NCBI RefSeq assembly: GCF_018326265.1 | Contig: NZ_AP023360.1 | Span: 3,463,501 to 3,527,500, forward strand | DNA from: Catellatospora sp. IY07-71 | GTDB lineage: Bacteria; Actinomycetota; Actinomycetes; Mycobacteriales; Micromonosporaceae | DNA length: 64,000 bases | Direction: 5' to 3' | In this document: piece after piece, positions 54,508 to 61,705 of the stretch | Numbering within the stretch: the stretch's first letter is position 1 | How the letters are laid out: every line of letters starts with the position of its first letter | The notes under the pieces: model-generated | Seen by the model: the letters and a program-made list of their open reading frames with translations, nothing else | The model's database searches: none | Told to the model about the DNA's origin: nothing | Made by a program: the position numbers and the translations under genes

Positions 54508-55710
54508 TCAGGCGCCGCCGGCCAGGACCACGGGCAGGCGGCTGTAGCCGGCCAGCACGTTGGAGTACAGCCGCTGCGGTTCGCCGTCCGGCCCGATCCC
54601 GCCGACGTGCCGGCGCAGCGCGTCGAGCAGCGCCGCGATCTCGACCCGGCCGAGGTGCGCGCCCAGGCAGAAGTGCGGCCCGAATCCGAAGGTCAGGTGC
54701 CGGTTCGGCGTACGCCCCAGATCGAAGACGTCCGGGTCGTCGAACTGGCGCTCGTCGCGGTTGGCCGACGAGATCCAGACCGTCACGATGTCCCCGGCCC
54801 GGAAACGGTGCCCGGCCCAGTCCAGCTCGGTCAGCACGGTCCGGCCGAAGTGCATGGCGGGGCTCGTCCAGCGCAGCACCTCCTCGGCCGCGGCCGCCAC
54901 GGTGACCTCCCCGTCCTTGAGCCGCCGCCACTGCCCCGGATGCTCGATGAACGCCGCCAGCGCGCCGATCATCGACAGGCGGCTGGTCTCGTCGCCGCCG
55001 ATGATGAGGCTGTAGCAGTTCAGCACGATGTCGTCCTCGTCCAGCAGCCGGCCGTCGATGCGGCTCTGGGCGAGCGCGGTGATCACGTCGTCCTGCGGCC
55101 GTGCCCGCCGCTCGTCGACGAGGTCGGCGAAGTAGAGCAGGATCTCGTTGCGGGCGGCCACCTCGTCCAGCGCCTGCGCGTCGGGCCTTTCCGAGCTCAG
55201 CGCCGACTTGGTCAGCCGCAGCAGCGTCTCGTGGTCGGCGGCGGGCACGCCCAGCAGGTCGCAGATGGTCGTGATCGGGATGCGCTCGGCCACGTCGGCG
55301 GCGAAGTCGCAGCGGCCGCGCTCGGCCGCGGCGGCGACCAGCCGGTCGGTGTTGGCCCGGACCTTGTCGCCCACCTGGTCCAGCGCCCGCGGCGACAGCG
55401 CCTTGAGCATCACGTAGCGCAGGTCGCGGTGCCGGGCGCCGTCGGTGACCGCCAGCATCCGGCCCGCCGCCGAGTCGCCGCCCGCGAGCAGGGTGGCCAG
55501 CACGTTGCCGCGCTCGGAGGTGAAGGCGCGGTTGTCCTTGAACACCGCCTGCACGTCGGCGTAGCGGGTCAGCACCCAGAAACCGGGCCGGTCGCCCTCG
55601 GCGGGCTGCCAGTGCACCGGGTCGTCGGCCCGCAGCCTGCGCCAGATGGCGTGCGGGTCGTGTCGGCTGTAGGTGTGCGGATCGGCCAGGTCGACCGCGC
55701 CGACCGTCAT
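54508..55710 (-). CDS. Cytochrome P450
   Basis: The 400-residue soluble bacterial P450 has an I-helix with the oxygen-binding GGDETSRLS, an ExxR in EEVLRWTSP, and the heme loop FGFGPHFCLGAHLGRVE with Cys ligand. It needs ferredoxin partners, which are not encoded here. Overlap with SbnB (4 bp) and position in the same transcript suggest that it oxidises an intermediate or the final product of the cluster. Confidence 0.93.
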   Translation of the reverse strand: MTVGAVDLADPHTYSRHDPHAIWRRLRADDPVHWQPAEGDRPGFWVLTRYADVQAVFKDNRAFTSERGNVLATLLAGGDSAAGRMLAVTDGARHRDLRYVMLKALSPRALDQVGDKVRANTDRLVAAAAERGRCDFAADVAERIPITTICDLLGVPAADHETLLRLTKSALSSERPDAQALDEVAARNEILLYFADLVDERRARPQDDVITALAQSRIDGRLLDEDDIVLNCYSLIIGGDETSRLSMIGALAAFIEHPGQWRRLKDGEVTVAAAAEEVLRWTSPAMHFGRTVLTELDWAGHRFRAGDIVTVWISSANRDERQFDDPDVFDLGRTPNRHLTFGFGPHFCLGAHLGRVEIAALLDALRRHVGGIGPDGEPQRLYSNVLAGYSRLPVVLAGGA

Positions 55711-56717
55711 CGCGCCGGATGGAAGTCGGGGAACGACTGACCGGCACCGGCCGCGATCGCGCGGTCGTAGACCCACCTGCCCACGGCGAGGTCCAGGATG
55801 CCCAGCCCGAACGGCGAGAAGACCGCGGCACGCCCGGGGTCCCGCCGCACCCGGCCGGTGAGCAGGTCGCCCAGCGTCCCGGTGAGGAAGTCCCGGTGGC
55901 CCTCCTGCTGCTCGGTCAGGTGCAGCGAGGTCCGCTCCCGCACGGCGTGCTCGACGTCGTCGGTGAAGTTGTCGGCGGCGAGCACCACCTGCGGCGCGAG
56001 GTCGCGCAGGGACAGGTGCAGCACGACCGGGTGGTGGGCGAGCAGCGCCGGGTCGTGCAGGTGCGGCACGCCGGCGACGGTGGCCAGGACGATCAGGTCG
56101 CAGTCGGCGAACAGCTTCTCCGCGGAGTCCGACACCGCGACGTCGCCGGCGCCGCGCGCGGCCAGCTGCCCGGCGAACCGCTCGGCGCTGTCGGGGACCA
56201 GGTCGAACACCCGGTAGCCGCCGACCGACCAGTGCAGCTCGTGGAAGAACGCGCGCACGTGGGAGGCGATCAGCCCGGCGCCGACGAAGCCGATGCGGCG
56301 GGCCGTGCGCGAGCCGACCAGCTCCTGCGCGGCCAGCACCGCCGAGGCGGCCGTGCGGGCCGCGGAGATCAGCGAGGATTCCAGGCAGGCGAAGGCGTAG
56401 CCGTTCGTCGCGTCGTTGAGCAGCAGCACGGCCGACGCCCGGTTCAGCCCGTGGCCCGTGTTCGCCGGGAAGCTGGAGATCCATTTGAGGCCGGCCAGGT
56501 CGGCATCCGCGCCGAGGTAGGCGGGCAGCGCGATGACCCGGTCGGCGGGACGGTGCGGGAAGCGCAGGAACGCGCTGTGCGGCAGCGAGTCCTGACCCGC
56601 GTCGTGGATCAGGTACGCGGCCCGGACCGCCTCCATGCAGTCCGGCCGCGCGCCGTCGATCTGCCGGGCCACCTCCGGACCGGTCAGGACGGTGAACGGG
56701 GGTGCGGTCGGCGACAT
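55707..56717 (-). CDS. sbnB: SbnB-like 2,3-diaminopropionate biosynthesis dehydrogenase
   Basis: The 336-residue protein of the ornithine cyclodeaminase fold starts at the ATG at 56717 (GAAGGAG upstream). An NAD-binding glycine motif is visible in IGFVGAGLIASHVRAFF. SbnB-like features include GLKWISSFPANTGHGLNRAS and FSPFGLGILDLAVGRWVY. SbnB oxidatively hydrolyses N-(2-amino-2-carboxyethyl)-L-glutamate to L-2,3-diaminopropionate and 2-oxoglutarate. It directly follows sbnA. The assignment is strengthened by this pairing. Confidence 0.88.
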   Translation of the reverse strand: MSPTAPPFTVLTGPEVARQIDGARPDCMEAVRAAYLIHDAGQDSLPHSAFLRFPHRPADRVIALPAYLGADADLAGLKWISSFPANTGHGLNRASAVLLLNDATNGYAFACLESSLISAARTAASAVLAAQELVGSRTARRIGFVGAGLIASHVRAFFHELHWSVGGYRVFDLVPDSAERFAGQLAARGAGDVAVSDSAEKLFADCDLIVLATVAGVPHLHDPALLAHHPVVLHLSLRDLAPQVVLAADNFTDDVEHAVRERTSLHLTEQQEGHRDFLTGTLGDLLTGRVRRDPGRAAVFSPFGLGILDLAVGRWVYDRAIAAGAGQSFPDFHPAR

Positions 56718-56730
56718 GCGTACTCCTTCG

Positions 56731-57729
56731 TCAGGCGGATGCCAGCTGGGCGACACCGGCGGGCTCGGCGTCGCCGCCGAGGAACCGCCGCACCCAGTCG
56801 GGGTTGTAGACCGTGTCGGCGTAGCCGGTGCCCCGGTCGACGGCCAGGAACGCGACCGTCGGCCGGTGCGGGTGCGGATGGTCGCGGAAGTAGCTGCGGA
56901 TCGCGGCGTAGACGCTGCCGGTGGATCCGCCCGCGAAGACCCCGTAGCGGCGCAGCAGCTCCTGGCAGCCGCGTGCCGCGTCCAGCTCGGGAACGATGAC
57001 GACGTCGTCGATGAGCGCGTGGCGCAGCAGCGGTGCGCCGATGGCCGAACCGATGCCCGGGATCCGGCGCCGCGCGGCGGGCCCGCCGAAGGTCACCGAG
57101 CCCTCCGCGTCGACGGCCACGACCCGGGTCCGCGGCGAGCGCTCCTTGACCCGCAGGGACAGCCCGGCGATGGTGGCGGCGGTGCCCACCCCGACGAACA
57201 GGTAGTCGATCCGGTGCAGCGCCTGCCGCAGCTCGCCGCCGGTGAGCCGGTAGTGGCCCTCGACCGCGTCGACGTTGCCGTACTGGTTGGTCCAGTAGAC
57301 GTCCGGCAGCTCGGCGCGCAGCCTGCGGACCCGGGCCAGCCTGGCCTCCAGGTAGCCCCCGGCGCCGTCGGGCGCGTCCACCTTCTCCACCCGGTCGCAC
57401 AGCGTGCGCAGCAGCGTCTCGGTCGACGCGTTCACGTTCGGGTCGAGCACCGGGATGAACGTGACCCCCAGCGACCGGCAGATGGACGCGAGCGCGACCG
57501 CGAAGTTCCCCGAGGACGACTCGACGACCGTGGTCCCCGCGTCGATCTCGCCGCGCTCAAGCGCCTGCCGGAGGATCCACAGCGCGGCCCGGTCCTTGGC
57601 GCTGCCGTGCGAGTTCGTGTACTCGAGCTTGAGGTGCAGATCGAGGTCGTCGTCCGGCAGCGGCACGGTCGGCGTCGGCTGGTAGGACCGGCGGATCAGG
57701 TCGAAGCGCCGTGCCAGTGTGCGGTTCAC
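56731..57729 (-). CDS. sbnA: SbnA-like 2,3-diaminopropionate biosynthesis PLP enzyme
   Basis: The 332-residue protein has the cysteine-synthase fold. Its PLP lysine is in LEYTNSHGSAKDRAALWILR; the family form is NPxGSxKDR. The phosphate-binding loop is VVESSSGNFAVALAS. SbnA condenses O-phospho-L-serine with L-glutamate, giving the substrate of SbnB. Its GTG start overlaps the stop of the SHMT-like gene (GTGA at 57726-57729). Confidence 0.9.
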   Translation of the reverse strand: MNRTLARRFDLIRRSYQPTPTVPLPDDDLDLHLKLEYTNSHGSAKDRAALWILRQALERGEIDAGTTVVESSSGNFAVALASICRSLGVTFIPVLDPNVNASTETLLRTLCDRVEKVDAPDGAGGYLEARLARVRRLRAELPDVYWTNQYGNVDAVEGHYRLTGGELRQALHRIDYLFVGVGTAATIAGLSLRVKERSPRTRVVAVDAEGSVTFGGPAARRRIPGIGSAIGAPLLRHALIDDVVIVPELDAARGCQELLRRYGVFAGGSTGSVYAAIRSYFRDHPHPHRPTVAFLAVDRGTGYADTVYNPDWVRRFLGGDAEPAGVAQLASA

Positions 57730-58868
57730 CAGAGCTCGCCCGGCCGCGGGGTGACCAGGGAGCGCTGCGGCACGGGGAACTCCGAGGCCAGCCTGCGGAC
57801 CGCGGCGCGGGCGGACTGGCGGTGGAAGCCGGTCGGCCGCGCGTCGTCGATCGTGCGCCGGATCTCGGTGAGCAGGGCCGCGAGCTGCCGCATCTCCCCG
57901 CCGCGGCATCCGCGCAGGGTGACCGCCTGCGTGCCGAGCAGCAGCGCCGTGTCGTACGCGTCGACGAGCAGCCCGACCGAGGCGAGCGCCTGCCGGAGCG
58001 CGGCGGCCCGGGGCGCGTCGCCGTCGAGGCACAGCTCCACCACGGTGGTGTCGGTGCCGCCGGTGGCGACGGTCCAGCCCAGCATCTGCAGCTCCGCGGC
58101 CAGCTCCCTGGCGTTGGCGACCGCCTCGGCGGTGGCGCTGCGGTAGTCGTCGCGGGCGGCCAGATCGAGCAGCCGGGCCGCGGCCGCCGCGGCGGGCTGC
58201 TCGGCGGGCAGGTCGACGACGTCCGCGGCCAGCACGAGGGTGGCCCCGCCCAGCCCGGTGACCCATACCTCGGCGTGCGGCAGCGGGCTGGGGTGCAGGC
58301 CCGCGGCCACCAGCCGGGTCACCGCCGTGGTGTCGACGATCAGCCGTGCTCCCAGCTCGTCGGCGTGCCGGCGCAGCCGGGTGAAGTCGGCCGCGCGCGG
58401 GGCAGGTCGCAGCGTCGCCACGAGTGTCCGCGGCCCGCCTTCGGCCGTTGCCGTCACCTCGTGCGGGGGCGCCGGGTCGGTGAGCGGCGTCAGCGGCGCG
58501 CCGCCGGCCAGCTCCGCGACGGCGGCGGCGGGCGTGCACGACAGCAGGCGCGCGTGCGGAGCGCCGAACAGCGTCCGGGCCCGCTCCAGCGCCAGCTGCT
58601 CCATCCGGTCGCCCGCGGCGCCGCCGGCCGACAGGGCGAGGGCGAACGCGGCCGGGACAGTCGGATCGGTGAGCGTCGCCGTGGCCGTCAGGTGCAGTCG
58701 CGCCTCCTGCTGCGCGTGCGCCTCGTGCAGCACGGCCGCCAGTGCCGGATCCTCCTCGGCCAGGACGTCCACGGCGTCGGCCAGATACCGGCTGAGCGGC
58801 GAGCGCGGGCCGGGCTGCGCGGCGGCCACCGGGCCGTGAGCGGCCCGTGGCGGGCTCAGAACCTCCAT
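57726..58868 (-). CDS. Serine hydroxymethyltransferase-like protein without the PLP lysine
   Basis: The protein has 380 residues from the ATG at 58868 (GGGGGGAT upstream). The fold matches GlyA: YLADAVDVLAEEDPALAAVL, RARTLFGAPHARLLSC, and RLIVDTTAVTRLVAAGLHPS. In real SHMTs the last stretch is followed by the THK motif carrying the PLP lysine. Here the equivalent is AEVWVTGLGGATLVL, with no lysine, and GPRGG is also lost. It is shorter than GlyA. It therefore cannot form the normal internal aldimine and may be a scaffold, a binding protein or an enzyme with changed chemistry. It is the first gene of the diaminopropionate operon and is coupled to sbnA. Confidence 0.75.
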   Translation of the reverse strand: MEVLSPPRAAHGPVAAAQPGPRSPLSRYLADAVDVLAEEDPALAAVLHEAHAQQEARLHLTATATLTDPTVPAAFALALSAGGAAGDRMEQLALERARTLFGAPHARLLSCTPAAAVAELAGGAPLTPLTDPAPPHEVTATAEGGPRTLVATLRPAPRAADFTRLRRHADELGARLIVDTTAVTRLVAAGLHPSPLPHAEVWVTGLGGATLVLAADVVDLPAEQPAAAAAARLLDLAARDDYRSATAEAVANARELAAELQMLGWTVATGGTDTTVVELCLDGDAPRAAALRQALASVGLLVDAYDTALLLGTQAVTLRGCRGGEMRQLAALLTEIRRTIDDARPTGFHRQSARAAVRRLASEFPVPQRSLVTPRPGELW

Positions 58869-58976
58869 GTATCCCCCCAGCAGTCGACCTCCCTCGAGAC
58901 GGTAGACAGCGGTCGTGGAGTCATCGTGGAATCGCCGGGGCCGGGCATGGAATTCCGATGGTCCGGCCCGGCGACG

Positions 58977-59010
58977 CCGCGCGCCCTCCCGCGACGGGGA
59001 GGGCGCGCGG
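58977..59010 (-). terminator. Terminator between SARP gene and diaminopropionate operon
   Basis: A perfect 14-bp stem (CCGCGCGCCCTCCC) with a 6-nt loop lies just past the SARP stop in its direction of transcription. Confidence 0.65.
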
Positions 59011-59014
59011 CCGG

Positions 59015-61018
59015 TCACCTGACCCGGCTGCGGGCCTCGACCGGCAGCGACCGGTGCGAGGCGTTCAGCGGTGAGGCGCGCACGTTCAGGTGCTCGCGGC
59101 CGAAGCCGGTGGCCAGCGTCCTGGCGTAGCCGCGCAGCAGCGGCGGCATGTGGAACATGTCGGCCCGCTGCTGCACCAGCAGGTTCGCGTCCAGCAGGTA
59201 CTCCAGCGACTGCTCGGCCTCGGCGGCGGTGACGTGCCCGGCACGTGCCGCGGCCACGGTGTCGAACTCGCTCGACAGCACCGCCAGCCGGACGAACATG
59301 CGCTGCTCGGGGGCGGGCAGCCGGTCGAAGGACGCGGCGAACGCGGTGGTCAGCCGCTGGTCGTGGGTGGACAGCTCGGCCAGCCGCCGGTCCTCGAACT
59401 GCATGCGGTTGACCACCCGGCTGATCGGCCAGTGCGGCCGTTTGCGCAGGCGCACCGCGCAGATCCGGATGGCCAGCGGCAGCCCGTCGCACAGTTCCAC
59501 CAGCCGCCGGGCGGCGTCCGGCTCGGCGGCGACCCGGTCGGCGCCGAGCACCCGTTCCAGCAGCGCGAGGCCCTCGCCGACGTCGAACCCCGACAGCCAC
59601 ACCCGCAGCGAGCTGTCCAGACCCGTCAGGTCGTGGCGGCTGGTCATCAGCACCCGGCACATCGGGCTGCCGGGCAGGATGGGGCGGACCTGCGGTGCGG
59701 ACAGCACGTTGTCCAGCACCAGCAGCAGCCGGCGGCCGGCCACGTGGGAACGCCACAGGGCGGCCCGGTCCTCCAGGCCGGGCGGGATCTGCTCGACGCC
59801 GACGCCGACGGCGCCGAGCAGGTTCTCCAGTGCCTCGGCAGGGGTCTTGGGCTCCCGTCCGGTGGTGTGCCCGCGCAGATCCAGGTAGATCTGCCCGTCG
59901 CTGTAGCAGCCGGCGACCAGGTGCGCGGCGTGCAGCGCCAGGCTGGTCTTGCCGACGCCGGCCATGCCGCTGACGACGGCGATCGGCCGCGCCGACCCGG
60001 AGGCGCCCGGGTCGAAGGCCTCGCCGGCCAGCGTCATGATCTCGCGGTGGCGCCCCACGAAGTCGACCAGGTCGCGGGGTAGATCGCGGCGCGGGCGGGG
60101 GAACAGTGGTGGCGCCGTGCGCGCCGGTGCGGTGACGGGCGCGACGTGGGTGGCGAGCACCGGCGGCTCGGCGGCGGGCGGGGCGGCCCGGGCCCGCGCG
60201 GGTTCGGCGATCTCCACCGACGGCGGCGGGCTGGGCGCGTCCAGCCCGGGGTCCGCGCGCAGCACGTCGGTGTGCAGGGCGCGCAGCTCCGGGCCGGGAT
60301 CGACGCCGAGCTCGTCGCGCAGCGCCTCCTGGGTGGCGTGGAACAGTTTCAGCGCCTCGGCCTGGCGCCCGCTGCGGTACAGCGCGAGCATGAGCAGGCC
60401 GACCAGGCTCTCCCGCAGCGGGTTGTCCACGACGAGGCCGGACAGCTCCGCGGTGGCCTCCAGGTGCCGCCCGAGGGCGAGGTCGACGCCGATCCGCTCC
60501 TCCAGCACCCCGAGCCTGGTCTCCAGCAGCCGGGTGCGGTAGGCGGCGAGGTAGGGACCGGGCAGCGCGCTGAGCGGCTCGCCGTGCCAGCGCGACAGCG
60601 CGGTGGCGAACAGGTCGCGGGCGCGCGCCGGGTCGTCGGCCTGGCGTGCCTCGCGGGCCCGGTCGACCAGCGCCGTCATCTCGGTGAGATCGATCGCGTC
60701 GGGATCCACCCGCAGCTGGTAGCCGTCGCGCAGCCGCAGGATGCGGGTGCCCGCCGCCGGGTCCTCGGGGTTGATGGGGCCGGCGTTGAGCGCTCGCCGC
60801 AGCCGGTAGATGTACGGTGGAATGATCTTGGCGCCGCTGGGCGGGGCGTCCTCGCCCCATGCCGCGCGCAGCAGCTCGTCGGCGGTGAGCCGGCGGTTCT
60901 CGGCCAGCACGAGGATCGCCAGTATCGCCTGCTGCCGGATGTGGCCGATGTCGACTTCGTGCCCGTTGCGCCGGACCTGGAATGGGCCGAGGACGGCGTA
61001 GGTGATCGCCCCGTGCAT
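59015..61018 (-). CDS. SARP-family regulator with NB-ARC domain
   Basis: The protein has 667 residues. The N-terminal winged helix starts ITYAVLGPFQVRRNG, and BTAD runs from ~105 to 250 (FHATQEALRDELGVDPGPEL). A Pro/Ala linker follows, then an NB-ARC ATPase with P-loop VVSGMAGVGKTSLALH and RLLLVLDNVLSAP. It lacks the long TPR tail of AfsR. Position between the diaminopropionate operon and the PKS marks it as the probable pathway-specific activator. The 687-bp divergent region to the PKS holds a TGTACA-5-TGTACA element. Confidence 0.9.
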   Translation of the reverse strand: MHGAITYAVLGPFQVRRNGHEVDIGHIRQQAILAILVLAENRRLTADELLRAAWGEDAPPSGAKIIPPYIYRLRRALNAGPINPEDPAAGTRILRLRDGYQLRVDPDAIDLTEMTALVDRAREARQADDPARARDLFATALSRWHGEPLSALPGPYLAAYRTRLLETRLGVLEERIGVDLALGRHLEATAELSGLVVDNPLRESLVGLLMLALYRSGRQAEALKLFHATQEALRDELGVDPGPELRALHTDVLRADPGLDAPSPPPSVEIAEPARARAAPPAAEPPVLATHVAPVTAPARTAPPLFPRPRRDLPRDLVDFVGRHREIMTLAGEAFDPGASGSARPIAVVSGMAGVGKTSLALHAAHLVAGCYSDGQIYLDLRGHTTGREPKTPAEALENLLGAVGVGVEQIPPGLEDRAALWRSHVAGRRLLLVLDNVLSAPQVRPILPGSPMCRVLMTSRHDLTGLDSSLRVWLSGFDVGEGLALLERVLGADRVAAEPDAARRLVELCDGLPLAIRICAVRLRKRPHWPISRVVNRMQFEDRRLAELSTHDQRLTTAFAASFDRLPAPEQRMFVRLAVLSSEFDTVAAARAGHVTAAEAEQSLEYLLDANLLVQQRADMFHMPPLLRGYARTLATGFGREHLNVRASPLNASHRSLPVEARSRVR

Positions 61019-61705
61019 GGCTAGAACAGACCTCCGCGATGTGGACCGGACCTGCGTCCGTCGTGGTGTTCGTCCTGGCGGCGCGTCATCGCCGGTCCGC
61101 GTCTCGGCAGGGCCCGGCCCGGCGCGGGGCGGATCCCGCGGAGGCGTCGCGGCCGAGCGGGCGGCGTGCCCGTGCCGGGAGACCGGGGCCGCGGGCGGCC
61201 GAGGGATTCACGTGGCATTCCATGGTGCCTCACTCTCGGGTAATGGCGCTCCAGCGCGGAACAGTATGCCAAGCCGCAAAACAACGGCACGTCGGTTCTG
61301 TACTGGCCGTGTACAAAATCTGTACATCCGATTCCCGCCCGGCGGAATGCTAGCGGATCACGCCGGTTCCGTGGGGGCACATTAATTCATAGATGTCGAT
61401 CGAGCCATGAATTTCAATGACGATTGGACGGCGCGCCGTCGTGGGCCGGTCGCCACGGCTCCGCCGCCGCCACCGCCGTTCCATGTCGATGCCACGGTGA
61501 TTCCAGGCCGGTTGGCTAGCGTCGCTTCCGGTGCCGGGCCGCTACGACCCGGCGTGCGCCCGACGCTCGGGCAGGCATGCACGACCAGGCATGTGACGGC
61601 TCACATGAGTCCAATGTGCACACACCGCGCGAGCGGAAGTCGTTTGTTCGGACCGGGGAGATCGCGACCATCGGTCGACCCGCACAGCAGGAATGGGGGT
61701 CTGTC
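61019..61705. promoter_or_regulatory. Divergent regulatory region SARP/PKS
   Basis: This 687-bp stretch without a convincing gene becomes markedly A/T-richer from 61220 to 61430, as expected for promoters. TGTACA-AAATC-TGTACA at 61310-61326 is two self-complementary hexamers on the same face of the helix (11 bp apart), a plausible regulator site. A 100-residue frame from 61407 overlaps the PKS start and has poor composition; I do not call it a gene. Confidence 0.55.

Noticed and set aside
53563-55740. Forward frame of about 700 codons opposite AraC and P450
   Set aside because: The P450 heme loop and AraC HTH are on the reverse strand; this is a shadow.
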